Below, piece by piece: positions 24,645 to 36,900 of a DNA stretch of 64,000 nt (positions within the stretch are counted from its first letter, which is position 1; the number at the start of each line of letters is the position of its first letter). The notes under the pieces were generated by a model, which was not told the origin of the DNA, did no database searches, and was given only the letters and a program-made list of their open reading frames with translations. Made by a program: the position numbers and the translations under genes. Origin of the DNA: Poronia punctata (lineage: Eukaryota; Ascomycota; Sordariomycetes; Xylariales; Xylariaceae); contig MU401459.1 in NCBI GenBank assembly GCA_022579005.1, forward strand, positions 372,001 to 436,000. Reading direction: 5' to 3'.

Positions 24645-27272
24645 TTACGACCCGGACGCCGGACTCGGCGGCGCCGCGCCCGTCGCCCAATTTTTAGGCT
24701 CCGAACCGAGGACGAACTCCAGGGTCCCGCCGTTGGCGAAGACGTCAACCCACGTGACCCAGGCCTTGTCCCAGGATTTCCCATTCACCTTCAACGACTG
24801 GACGTAATACCAGTCGTCGGCCAGGTTCTCGGCGGTGATGACGAGGTTCTTGCCGTCTCCTAAATCGATAGTCAAGTCTCCGAACCAGGGGGAACCGACG
24901 AGGAAGGTTGTCTGCCCCGTCAGCGGGTAAAGGCCGATCATATTCCACAGCAGCCAGCTCTCCATGGCGCCGGCGTCCGAGTTCCCGGGTAAGCCGCCGG
25001 GGGTGGGCGCGTAATATGAGCGCGCGATGGCGCGGCTGTATTTCACGGTGAGGTCGTGTCTTCCGACGAAGTTGAATAGGTAGGGCGTTGTGAAGCTGGG
25101 TTCGTTGCCCGGGTTGAAGAGCGTGTTGCCGAACTGGTCGTTGCCTGAGCTGAGTCCGGGCGTGAACATGGCTTCTAGACGGGCCACGAAGGCTTCTCGG
25201 CCGCCGCTGAGCGAGATTAGGTGGGCCATGTCGTGGTGCGCGTTGAACGAGTATTCGATCGGGAGGCCTTCGTAATAGGGGTCACCCCAGTAGCACCCGC
25301 CGCAGTCGAGCGGATCTTGGTCTATCCACTTGCCGTCCGTGTCTCTAGGGCCGAGAAAGCCGGTGAAGTTGAGGGCGGAGAGGGAGGGGTTCCATTGGTT
25401 GCGCCAGTTGCGGGAGCGCTCGAGGTAGCGGGTCGCTGCTGTTAAGTTTCCTAAGCCTTTAGCTACTTGGTATAAGCCGAAGTCATTGCCAGCACTTGGT
25501 TATTTCGTTAGCTAGGTAGTTGTCGAAGATGCAAGAGTTGGAGGAAAGGGGTCTCACTATTCGATAGCTCGGGTCACGGAGCGGCCGAACTTGGTGGTGA
25601 TGTACCCGTGTTCAAGCCAGTCAGACAAAGCACCACGGCCTTCCTTGGTCGAGCCAGACTGATCTCTCGGATCGTTATTGTTCGGCGGGACTACCTCGGC
25701 ATCGGTCACCATGGCGGAAAAGCCATCGTCCCAGTTGATGGCCCCCCGAATCCCTTTTACATACGCATCCGCCAGGACGTTATCCGCGTTGGAACCACCC
25801 TGTGTCGCGCCATTGAAAAACGAGGAACGAGCGTCCGGCATGAAACCATCGTTTCTCCAAATGTCTATCAACGATCTTATGGATTCTTCGTATGCCTTTG
25901 GCTGCAGGATATGCAACAAAGGCGTACCGGATCGGAACTTGGATGGAAAAACGGGTGAGTAGGTAAACCGTAAGGTAACGTGGTGATGAAACGAGATGAG
26001 ACGAGACGAGAAGAAACTTACAAGATCCCAAAAAGTAAAAATATCATCATAATACGGCTCGCTCGACTCCCACAGCGGGTTTTCCCCCGTCTTGTTCGTG
26101 GGGATCATGAGAAAATGATATAGGGATGAATAGAGCATCTGCAACTTTGTCGTATTGGACGTATCCGTCGTAGTGATCTTGGAAAGCACGCCGTCCGTCC
26201 AGGCCGATTTGACATTATCCTCCAACGAGGCGAGTTTCGTCCCCGCCGGAATCTCGTTGTTGACATTGTCACATGCCTGCTCGGATGATATAAAGGAGAC
26301 ACCGACCCGTGAAGTAACGCTTGTTGAGTCGAAAGTGAATACGGCTCCAAGACGCGAAGTCGACTTCTGTGAGGTATTGTTGCCGTAATCGGCCAATGCC
26401 AAGCCTGTCGCGTCTTCTCCCAGGAATGTCTTAAAACTAGCTGTCTGATCGAAATAGCCACAAAAATAAACTGTCCACTCCGGGGCTCTATTATATCCCT
26501 ATATTTTTCATAAAAGTTAGTATGTACTTACTTAACAGGATGGGGAGAGGACGATTAACAGACATTATCATAAGATCCCGAGCCCTGGTAGCGAAGCAGT
26601 TCCTCCGTACTTTCGACAGAAATCCGACCCCCGAGATAATTCTGCCCCAACCCTTGTCCACGATACGAAGGGAGGACATGAGAGACATCAACAACGACGT
26701 TCGAAGCACCTTCACCTTCAGGGAACTCATACTTGAACATGCCCGCACGCTCAGTAGCCCCCAGCTCAACCGTGACGCCACTATCAAGACTTGACTTGTA
26801 GTATCCCAGCTTAGACTCGTCAGCAGCGCTCCTGTTAACCTTCAGATCGCCCAACGGGTTGTCGATGTCGCCGACGACTGGCATCTGAGCTACAACGCCG
26901 TACTTGGGGGCGCCACCGGTGCCGCTCTCGTGAAGCATGCTGAAGCCTATAAAGCTGCCCGTAGATTGGTAGCCGGAGTAACTATCGGAGCCGGTGTGTA
27001 GGTCCGGGCCGAGCTTAACCATGCCCAACGGCAGACTAACTCCGGGAAATGTATTCCCGCCATTCGTATCTCCCATCTGGGATCCGAAACAGGTTAGTAA
27101 CTCATCCGTCAAATCCGCATCATATCCTCAGCTCAGCACATAGAGTCGACAGAGCGAATTCCTCGCAAAAGGAGAGAAAACTTACACTAGGGAGCACAAA
27201 CTGCGTAAGGTCTGCCGCCTGGCATTCCGTCGCCGCCGCCAACGCCATGGCGAGACTTGCGAGAATGAGCAT
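24645..27272 (-). CDS. GH92 alpha-1,2-mannosidase, secreted
   Basis: Glycoside hydrolase family 92, exo-acting alpha-mannosidases that trim mannans or N-glycans with calcium. Exons on the minus strand are 27272..27186, 27076..26564, 26498..26022, 25937..25558 and 25494..24645, giving 768 aa, normal for the family. A signal peptide is present (MLILASLAMALAAATECQA). Motifs: GDTNGGNTFPGVSLPLGMVK near the mature start, SGSYDNGYNRAPEWTVYFCGYFDQ, WRNDGFMPDARSSF, GGSNADNVLADAY and the C-terminal GDPYYEGLPIEYSFNAHHDMAHLISL, in family order. The donor of intron 2 (26563, GTCTGT) is weak. It is required because reading on meets a TAA at 26557-26555, and because joining to GGATATAATAGA restores the conserved N-G-Y-N. 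Other junctions are ordinary. The gene lies among other carbohydrate-active genes. Confidence 0.9.
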
Positions 27273-28476
27273 CGCGTTTCTCTGCAGCAAGGCACCCAAG
27301 AAAATAAGCCGGGCCCGACAAGATCTCGCTAGGTATGCCGGTATTTTCTAAGACTACCTAGTAGGTACCTGTCTTTTAGTATCCCTTTAATTAGCTGCAG
27401 CGCATAGCGCATCGGAGAATATCACAGGTGAGGTAGTATTTAAATAGCGACCTCCATCGCTAGGTCTTTTTCATTTATATTTACGAGTAGGTACACAGCC
27501 GAGCTCAACAGTCTTGTGTAGATCCTTCCTTCTCCACTTTTAGGGAGGATACTGTAACATATGAGGCTACCACTCTTACTGTTTATTGTCCTACAAGGGG
27601 CGAGTATCTGGTCCATACGAACCAAAACAGAAGAAGTGGAGGAAAGCGGCCGCAAGTATTTATATTCTCTTGGCCAGGTGACATCACGCAGACTACTAGG
27701 CGCATATCTTCCTTGCCGAACTTGCATATGACATACCTACTCGAAAGGGCCGTCTTGGCGCAACGCTCTCCTCATCTAGGGACGGTGACAGTTCATGTGC
27801 CGAGATCACGTATTTAAACCCCCAAAACGACCATTTCGCCGTTATGAAACGGTGTTTGTTAAGCATCAGATAGAAATAATTGACATTCCGACCCTAATCG
27901 TGCGAGGTCGTCCAACGATGCTGTGCTGGGGATCTACAAGTACATACTTACTCAATTATAGGTACCCCCAAGCGGCCGAATTGAGGTGGTATGGGCCCTG
28001 GGGTAGGGGCCGGAGGGCCACCAGAATCCTACCCATAGATGCGGGCCGCGGCTTCCTAAGGCTACACCAGCATACTAACCTAGGTACTCGTAAGGCGGCC
28101 GGTCATAACAGCTACACGAATTCCTCTCGTTCGGAGATTGAAGGACAAATAAGAAACAAGTGCAACTCCTGTCATAACTCCAGAGAGGCATATGGAACGG
28201 AAATTTCAGTCTACTCTACTCAACGAGTGGAGTATTCATGTACTTGGGGGTTCTGGGATAACAAGATGGTGAGCTAACATGTAAGGCTTCGTCTCTCAGC
28301 TTGAATGGCAATCATTTCCGATAGGAGAAAACGCATACCAACCACAGCCACTTCCTGCCTGGTAAAGTGGCCTGGAGTGCCTGGGCTGTTGAGGCGAATA
28401 CTAGACTAATTCATACGATAGTCTAAGAGAAGTTTTTCATCGATCTGAAGACGCGAACGTGCATGTATTAAAGCAA
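27273..28476. other. Intergenic, no gene recognised
   Basis: About 1.2 kb upstream of the GH92 gene. A 160-codon plus-strand ORF at 27795-28277 has no signature and random-looking composition, so I do not call it. TAGGTACC motifs occur near 27362 and 27960. Confidence 0.4.
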
Positions 28477-29388
28477 TCATTCAGCCCATCCATATTCTTG
28501 CTTGATATACATGGTCAATCCCTTGATCGATTCGTGGGTGTTCGCAGTTTCACCTTTGTAATTCGCCATGAAGAAATCCTTGACGCTGAAGGACTGGTCG
28601 CTCTCTAAGCATTCTTTCGTGTAGAGAAGAAACAAGTACCGGAATTCCTGGCGGTGACGGTCGGAGACCATGTCATCCACTGCAGTGCTAGCTATCTTCT
28701 CTTGCCGTCTCACTAAAAGTGAATATCTCACCATACTAATACCGAGGCGTACCGTCATGGGAGATTGCATTTCCGGGAGGTACGGCTGGACATCGCGACG
28801 GATGTCGATAACAGCGGGAATGGGTATTTCGTCCACATCATGCCCTCGGGGTGCCGGCTTGGACGATAGTTGTTGGTTTCCCTTGCCTCCGGGTTTATGG
28901 GCAGTCATGGTGGCTGATCTGGCCACGGGTATCTTAGGCGCCTTCGCTGATGTCAAAGCGATTGAAAGGTTACGCCGCCGGATTGCAGTTTGGCCGCCCT
29001 CGAAAATGTCAAGCAGTAATTCTCTCCCCTTATGACCAGCTTGAACAAGGTACTTTAGACCCTGGACATCTATAGGCTGTTCACCTGGTCGAGGTGCATT
29101 GGGGACCGTGAGGTGATCAAGAGTGGCGAGGTCGCTAGGATCTGCAGTAATCAGGACAGGTACAGGAACAGCATGAGGAGGATATTTACATGGACAAGCA
29201 TGGCTCATTGAATGGTGAATCACTCGGTATGCAAGATGGTTGGGTGTATAACCCACGGCAAACGGGTTTTCGAGTTCTTCTAAAAGAGAGTAGTGAAGAC
29301 CGTCCATCGCACGATTCACATGATTGGCTTCGAAGTTGTTATGGAGAAAAGCCCAGAAGGCGGCAAACGATGGGGTTAGTTCTGCCAT
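28477..29388 (-). CDS. Hypothetical protein, intronless
   Basis: An uninterrupted ORF of 303 aa from ATG 29388. I do not recognise it. The N-terminal half looks folded (FAAFWAFLHNNFEANHVNRAM, then HSMSHACPCKYPPH with clustered His/Cys, then GLKYLVQAGHKGRELLLDIFEGG). A basic, Lys/Pro-rich linker around residues 145-185 (AHKPGGKGNQQLSSKP) follows, then a second helical half that ends QEYGWAE. There is no signal peptide, membrane segment or known motif. The length, the absence of introns and the ordered composition support a real, perhaps lineage-restricted gene. Confidence 0.6.
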   Translation of the reverse strand: MAELTPSFAAFWAFLHNNFEANHVNRAMDGLHYSLLEELENPFAVGYTPNHLAYRVIHHSMSHACPCKYPPHAVPVPVLITADPSDLATLDHLTVPNAPRPGEQPIDVQGLKYLVQAGHKGRELLLDIFEGGQTAIRRRNLSIALTSAKAPKIPVARSATMTAHKPGGKGNQQLSSKPAPRGHDVDEIPIPAVIDIRRDVQPYLPEMQSPMTVRLGISMVRYSLLVRRQEKIASTAVDDMVSDRHRQEFRYLFLLYTKECLESDQSFSVKDFFMANYKGETANTHESIKGLTMYIKQEYGWAE

Positions 29389-31070
29389 AACTCAGCTTGG
29401 CTCGGAAGTCTCCGCTCGAGTTGATCACAAGAATAAATGACGACTGTTTGCAACCGCTCAGCGTCGTTGTTCAAGCGGTGCACTTGTTACATAGGCCACA
29501 ATTGTATGGGACTCGATATAGGCTGAAGAATAAGGGCAGAAGTCTCGATTGGGGATTTTTCACGTCGGACGAAGACAATGTCTATATCATTTAAGTAAGA
29601 CCATTCCTTACAGGTAGGTAAGGTAGGTACCTAGGTAAGGTACGCACTCATTTGCGTAGATGCCAGATTCGACCGACTTCTCTCTAACATGGCTTCCAGG
29701 TTTATCTAAAGTCAACTCGCACCTACCCAGGGCCTATTTATGCAAACGTATTGAAGTGACGTGAGTGTTCAATACCTAGTTGATCGTAAGGTAATGGCGA
29801 AACTTCCAGCCCCTTTCCATTAGAGGTCATTCTATATCCTAGCCCTACAGCGCGCCTTGTTATCCATCTACAATTTGCTGGAAAGAAAAGTACATTGAGC
29901 ACCACCCGTACGTACAGGTTAAAATGTTAAGATATCTGCCATTTGAAGGTGATAGGTACCTAAATCTGCTTACAGTATGTGCAGGCGTGTCGGCATTCCC
30001 ATGCTGGTAATTTAGTAAGGGGCAATAGGGCCTAAAGAACTTCCCTAATGCAAATCAAACCGATATATAGTGAGGATATAGAAAGCTTATAAAACGGCAT
30101 TTTGCGTTCCAAAGAAGAATTTGCCCCTTTTGAGTCGCTCAGGCATCAGCGTCGATTTTGGGTACACTGACAGTCGGGAGTTACACTGACAGTCGGGAGT
30201 CGGGACTGTCCGGGCCTTCGCCGGTCCGTGACGTATTGAGGGGGTAAGACGGCTCTAACCTTTCGAAACCGCGGGCTTAAACCATGTTTACTGCACATAA
30301 AATACACGTGTATAGTTCTATACAAAAGGGGCACGCGAAATTGTACCAGACTTTGTTACAACCTACGAGTACAAGTAACCTTGGCGTGTCTGGGGTGATC
30401 AAAAACCACAAACCAACAATGGTAAACCGTAATGGTAGGTCCTGGTCATCTGGGTTCACCAGAGCAGGAATTTTTATATATGGGATGGATATGCATGAGA
30501 TAGAGAGCTGTATTCCGATAGCACATGTCATTACAAGGTTAGAAATGGAGGTTATTGAGGATCAGTCGACGGCGGTCTCCTGTTGCCGGGTGTAACAGTA
30601 CACGTGTATCGGGAAATGCCGTTACACAGTATTGCTTTAATACACACTCCCAATACACACAGTAGATCTTCGGAATTTCGCATCGAGCTCCAATCTCCAG
30701 CGGAGTTTGTTCCTACAAACCTGCCAAAATAATATCTTGACATTGATATCATGAGAGAAAAAAGTTGAAGGATCGAATAGACATGATAAACACCGTTCAA
30801 GGCTTTGTTAGATCGGTTTTCTTGTTGCAGTTCCGTATAGGTGGAGTATTATTGGACTTGACGATCGGTTGGTGGATAAATTCGTTCACAACGCATCCTG
30901 AGCCGTCCACTAGGTAGATACGTCTCCTTCTGGTCGTTGACGCTTGGCACTACATATAAAGATTGAGGGAAATCATGAGGAATGTAGAGTAAATTTTGGG
31001 CCATATGTTTATAGTTTCCATCTGAGCTTTATTCCTGTGGTACGGTCTATTGTGTGAAGGTGTCATTTGC
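29389..31070. other. Intergenic with short repeats; LPMO promoter at right end
   Basis: About 1.7 kb with no supported gene. It holds TAGGTACCTAGGTA runs near 29620, a 19-bp tandem duplication at 30162-30199 and two copies of the palindrome TACACGTGTA (30303 and 30599). TATAAA at 30955-30960 lies 111 bp upstream of the LPMO-like start codon and is its likely TATA box. Confidence 0.45.
30162..30199. repeat. 19-bp tandem duplication
   Basis: Two adjacent copies of a 19-nt unit containing ACACTGACAGTCGGGAG, differing only at the first base. A further partial unit (TCGGG) follows. Confidence 0.85.
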
Positions 31071-31893
31071 ATGATGAGGTATTCTCTCCCTGGCTTGACT
31101 TTTCTTACCACTCTGTACGGAGTGCACGGACATGCTGTAATACAGTCGCCTACGCCTCGGGGTGTAAGTGGGAACCACATGAGTACCTGTTATAGGTAGA
31201 GAAGCATCTTTCTGACGATAATCACGACAATCTAGACCGGCCCTAAGCAGGTTGAACGTTGCGGCTCCCTCGTAGCCGGAGTCTTGGAGAGAGGTGAGCG
31301 GAACATTCCTCTTTTACATTCCAAGAAGCCACCTATTGATGTAGCCACGAGCACAGATCTTGCCGGGCCCATTGAGAATGCCGTAAAATCCGCCGACGCG
31401 GACTACAAATGTAACGCCTACCTCTGTCGCGGTTATCAATACGAGGATAACGAAGACAACGTGCACGCTGTCAAGGCAAATGATGAGATAACTTTCCATA
31501 TTGATCTCGTCGCTGGGCATCATCCGGGATACTCGGTAAGCTTTGGTTGAGTTGAAGACCGATCTTATGGTGATACTGATCTATGATGAAGAACGTCTCC
31601 GTCGTCGATTTGGCGACGAATACCGTGATCGGTGACCCGTTGGTATACTGGGATGACTGGCCGGACGCCACATCTGGTCCGCCACGCAATGACAGTACGG
31701 TCTCTTGTCCTCTGAACGTCCGATTGCATTTTCCTAACACTCCCTTTTGTAATTAGCCGACTTCACAGTTACGATTCCGGACAGCTTGGACACGGCCTGC
31801 GATGCCGGTGGCAAGTGCGCCATTCAGTGGTATTGGTGGTCGGAAAGCAACTCCCAAACATACGAGAGTTGTCTGGACTTTTATGTAAAGTAG
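31071..31893 (+). CDS. Small secreted LPMO-like protein (AA16/AA11-like)
   Basis: Probable lytic polysaccharide monooxygenase or close relative, a copper enzyme that oxidatively cleaves polysaccharides outside the cell. Exons are 31071..31163, 31236..31535, 31592..31694 and 31757..31893, giving 210 aa. A second reading splices out 31294-31344 (51 nt, GTGAGC...GTAG, in frame) and gives 193 aa; I think this is likely, as the removed part is not family-like. A signal peptide covers 1-20, and the mature protein would start at His21 (HAVIQSPTPR), the position of the copper-brace histidine. Other family features: CNAYLCRGYQYEDN, then GHHPGYS/NVSVVDL with the second His, and QWYWWSESNSQTYESCLDFYV with the axial aromatic position near the end. 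Cys pairs are conserved. The exact AA family needs a profile search. Confidence 0.78.
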
Positions 31894-32670
31894 GCTGCTA
31901 CGGTTCTGAATAGCACTATAGGTATTGATGAGGAATGATATGAAGTGCACCAGGAATTGGCGTAGCGAGTAACATGGCGACTTGTATAAGATACTCGTAG
32001 GATCGCGTCTTCCTCGAAATATGTACCTACCTAAACCTACTCGTACGCACGTGTACTCGTAGAGACAAGTCTGTGCTCCGGACACGTGATTGGTCCGACA
32101 TGGCCCCTTGCCATCACCGCTTCTCTAGGATTATTTGAACGTGGGGGTTTCCAACTTTCCAGAAGTTCTCCATCTCCCAGGCCGACAGGGTGTGTATGGT
32201 CTCTTTTCTACCTACCTGGAATCCCGATTAACCTTGTTAGTAAGCTTGTTGCTACATACCAAATCTGGAAGCTTGTTTTCAAAGGGTCCAAAGTGGTCGA
32301 GGTACAAGGAGTAACCGCCCAGTTACCACCAACAAGCTCAGCTTGTTGTTGTATCAGTACTACCTGCAGCCTGCAGGAAGTACTTTGTGTGCTGTATGGT
32401 CTTTGGCCGAGGCTTATTCTAGCGCTCAGCCTAACCCGATAGGGATTTGCCGTGAGTTTTGCTGATAGCCAAATTGTCATCTTGCTCTTATCAGTCATCA
32501 CAAGCGTTCGGGGACCCCCCAAGCCCACCATGATCTTCGTTGGCGCCGGGTACCTATTGCACACATTAGCGCGACCACCAATTGATCCCAACCAGATGTA
32601 ATCCTGTGATTCTATTGCTCGAAAGTATTTGGTTTCGATTGCCATTATCTCTCATCTACCTACTTTACCT
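31894..32670. other. Intergenic, no gene recognised
   Basis: This runs from the 3' side of the LPMO-like gene to the MITE. The opposing ORFs of 118 and 145 codons at 32086-32645 overlap each other and show no family signature. Confidence 0.4.
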
Positions 32671-32949
32671 ATCTGTTTGACGGCGTGGCAATTACATCGG
32701 TCCATAAAAACATCGCCGCCCCCCCATGCCATCCTTGCAACAGGTCAGTAACATTAAAGGTACAAGTTCTATAGTGGCTTACCTTTCTTTTAGTCGTGTA
32801 CCTTAAATGTACCTTAATACACCTAGAATAAAGTAAAATGGTGCAAGATAGAAGTTAATTAGGTACCATAATTAGCGCATCTGATTGGTTTACATCCTTA
32901 ACCCCGAAGTACTCTTGGCGGGATGTAATTGCCACGCCGTCAAACAGAT
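32671..32949. mobile_element. MITE, 279 bp with perfect 28-bp terminal inverted repeats
   Basis: The left end (32671-32698, starting ATCTGTTTGACGGCG) is repeated exactly in inverted form at the right end (32922-32949, ending CGCCGTCAAACAGAT). The outermost AT at both ends could instead be a 2-bp target-site duplication, leaving 26-bp TIRs. The AT-rich interior has no coding capacity, so this fits a non-autonomous DNA transposon moved by a transposase encoded elsewhere. The perfect arms suggest recent activity. Superfamily unknown. Confidence 0.85.
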
Positions 32950-33910
32950 TTGTGTGTTCGCGTAGGCTACCTAACCTAACCGTATAGCAGATACTGGACT
33001 CGCGTGCTATCAGGCTGCCACGGTGATCAAGTCCATATCTCGACATTTATCACGTCTGCCCTCTGCTCGACGCCGAGTGGGGCAGCTGTACTCTAGGAGT
33101 TCTATTATCTGGACGCTGCTGCACTGCATTTTGAAACCAACTTGAACCAATTCACATGCCACACTTGGTCACTGACCTGCAGTTTGCCGTTTACTTCGCA
33201 GCACCATTGCCGTTCATATGCTGCTAGCCTTGCCAGTTTATGCTTGTGGTCTGCGTAAGTACCTAACCTAGTCTACCTCATTGATGCACGAGCGCCTCTG
33301 TTATAGCTCGCCTATGATTATTTTCGTCTTTTTATAATCATAAGCCACACGAAATACAATTCGTAAGAACAGCAAGCAGCTTAACCTCGTCTTCAGCCCT
33401 CCGCGATCTCCGGGAAACTGTACGTTCCCTTCCCCGCTCCCCAAGATATAGCTGCTCATCGGTGCAAGCTCCTGTACGACGACAAAAGGGTAATGGGACC
33501 GACATGCATCCTGGATTGTCTATTGCTATGATCGAATATACCGCAGAATCCTTTTCGAGATTGGCTGTTTATTAGAAAGTCATGCGCGACAGCCTTGAAA
33601 TGAAGATATGGAACCATTGAACCCGACAGCCGACATTTATAAGTGAACCAGACGACTTGCCTCTCCAACTGAGTGCAGCGCAACGATACGCAGGAGCCAC
33701 CGGGGAAATCGCACGATTCGCCGACGACCATTTATTGGTTTGTCTTCTGTTTACTGCCCTGGAAGTCGAAACTCGGCCATTGAAATCGAGCCTACACTAG
33801 CTTCGACACGGACCGTGACGCGACAGTGCAGCCGGAATAGCAGTGCAAGCTCGCCGTAATAGTCCAATTATCGCCATTGCGCCGCATTTCGCGAGGACGT
33901 CCTCGAAACC
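32950..33910. other. Upstream region of the Zn2Cys6 regulator gene
   Basis: About 960 bp between the MITE and the transcription factor start. No TATA box or small gene is clear. Confidence 0.4.
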
Positions 33911-36900
33911 ATGGACGTTGAAAAATCGTCCCCGAATGCGCCGACGTCGCCGCATCAGCATGTTCTTAAACGGCCCCGTCCCTCATCGCCAGCTAATATC
34001 AAACACTCGCCAACATCGTCAGGAGGGCCCATCTCCCCTTCTGCAGACCACCTAGCCGATGGAATAGGTGGGCAGGCAGGAACTAGGCCTAGCCAAGGTA
34101 ACAATAATAACAACAATAACGGTGGCGGCAACAGTAGTAGTTTCCGGAATGTCAGCGCATGTAATCGGTGCCGGCTGCGCAAGAACCGATGCGACCAGAA
34201 ATTGCCTAGTTGTGCGAGTTGCGAAAAGGCGAGGGTTTCCTGTGTTGGTTATGACCCAATTACAAAAAGAGAGATTCCCCGCAGGTAAGCTATTTTCGGA
34301 TGTTTGTGTTTGTTTCTTTGTGCAGGTGGCTTACTAGGACCTATCAAGCTACGTTTTCTACCTCGAGACCCGTATCGACCAACTGGAGGCTCTACTTCGC
34401 GCCCACAACATACAATATCCCGCGCCCGAGGATCTAGACCACTGCTCACGGCCAAGTAACGATGGCGGTCATTCTCGAATGCACAGTGAAGGGGGGCTCG
34501 CGATGCTTTCCGAGGCTGCCGAGGTTTCGGGCATCCCACAGTCGTTCCATGGTGGGGATGATTCCGGGAGACCCAACAAAATCATGCGGGCGAGCGGTAC
34601 CACGGGATCCAAGTATCTTGGCTCCGCTAATGGTGTCTCGTTTGCGCGTGTTGTTTTCGCTGCCGTGCAATCCTCTGTCGGGGACCATCGTTCAACATCC
34701 GATAAGGGCGGGATACGTCCCACGAGGATTATGAGTGGAAATGGAGATGCGACCGAGGGAACTTCTATGCGCGATTCGTTCTTCGGTCTTCACACACGTC
34801 CAACCATCAGCCCAGCCCCTTTCCCCGACAGGGACCTAGCCCTCAAACTTGTCGAATTATATTTCGAGTATGCTAATCCTCAGATACCCGTGTTGCACCG
34901 AGTGGACTTTATGCAGGTGTTTGAGCAAGCGTATGCAGCCGAGGGCAGGGTGCGAGGGCCGAGGGAGCTTTACACGTTGAATATGGTGTTTGCCATTGGT
35001 GGCGGTATCATTATGGACAGCCAAACTACTTCAAAGACGTCCGGAGGCGAGCGGAAGCAGGCCCAGCCGGAGGAATATCATGCAAGCGCCATCATCCACC
35101 TCGAAGCGTGCTTGAATGGCGGCGGGCTTGAGGAACTTCAAGCTGTGCTGCTCCTAGCGAGCTTTGCCCTACTCCGTCCGGTACCACCCGGCTTGTGGTG
35201 AGCTTACCAACTCAATATCCGCTAACATATCTAACGCGGTCGATGACTGACGGTTGACTAGGTATATTGTCGGTGTGGCCGTGAGATTGGCAGTCGACTT
35301 GGGTTTATACTATGAGGACGGAAAGGACGTGGAATTCGACTTGGCTGAGCCCCAAAGGAATAGCAGCAAGGCGGCGGATTCGGGTAATAAATCTCGCGAC
35401 GCCTTGCTGCGAGAAAGGGGCCGGCGCGAGTACGTTCGCGACCTCCGGAGACGGCTCTGGTGGTGCACGTATGCATTCGATAGGATCGTCAGTACCTGTG
35501 TCGGACGACCTTTTGGAGTGTCTGATCAGGTCATCACTACAGAATTCCCTTCGATGCTGGAAGACCGCTACATTACACCGGCAGGATTTACAGGCCCACC
35601 CGCCGAGGGCGAACCTACGTATAAAGTCGTGGCGAAGCACTATTTGCGACTTCGACTGCTGCAGTCCGAAATACTACAGGTACTACAATATCAGCAAGCC
35701 GAAATGGCAAGGTATAACGGCCAGAACGCCGAGAACGAATACATGCACACCCGGCTGCCCTCACCTTTCCTATCCAAGTTTGATTCCTTCAGAAGCTGGC
35801 GGCGAAACATCGACGAACGCTTGTGGTCATGGAAGAAATCGGCGCCGACGAAGCAAGACTCGGGAGTTGCCTTCTCGCCCGAGTTCCTAGAGTTGAACTA
35901 TTGGCAAGCCATCATCACGCTATACCGGCAAAGCCTGAGCGTGCCGGCCATGTTCGAGGGGGAGTACCATACCTCTAAAGAAGTCAATAGCCCGTCGATC
36001 TATTCCCAGGAGCTGCAAGAAGACCAGGAAAGAGTCTACGTCAAGGTAGCCGAAGCAGGACAGAGAATCTTGCGTCTTTACCGTCAACTACACGTGCAAG
36101 GGCTCGTCAACTATACATATCTCGCCACCCACCACCTATTCATGGCAGGCATCTCCTACCTCTACGCCATCTGGCATTCTCATGTTGTGAGGAGTCGTCT
36201 TGTAAGTGGGCAGACAGGCATGTCATCTGACCCAAGCTCGAGTGCTAACTGGAAGTAGACGATGGACGAGGTTGATTTCACCATCTTGGCCGCCACGTCG
36301 GTCCTCACCGACCTTATCGATAAATGCCCGCCTGCCGAAGCGTGTCGCGATGCCTTCGATCGAACGGCAAAGGCTACGATAAAAATGGCCACCTCTAATG
36401 GAGGCTTTGGCCAAGTATTGAAGCGAGCCAAAAGAGGATCCAAAGGAAGTAGCGACAGGGTTGATTACATCACCGCCCGAGAGGCAACAGCGAATCGCCA
36501 GTTGGCAAACTCGCAATTGCCCGTCGACCGGCCCGGTCCTCGCTCAAATACCATGCACGGGCAGGTGTTCGATTCGTCGACCGGCGAGCCGTACTCGGCG
36601 CACAACACCATGGCTCGGCTACCGACGATGCAGCCCTCGACGCAGGCACCACCTTATCGATTGAATATGTCGAATATCAAGTCGGAACACGACGGGTACG
36701 AAGGGTACGCCATGGCCCGGGGAATGCCGGCCACGACATTAAATACAAACACCGGTGCGTTACCCGAAGTCGGAGAGTTGGCGGATAATTCGACCATCGA
36801 CCCAGTGTTACTGCCATCCCCTAGTCAGCAGATGCATTCACCATCGTCCGTGTCTAGTATCTCAGGGGCGCCTGGACATCAACAGTACAACGCACAAATG

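Noticed and set aside
27795..28277. 160-codon plus-strand ORF
   Set aside because: No start context, no domain or conserved-looking segment, composition like random translation; spans TAGGTACC motifs typical of intergenic DNA here.
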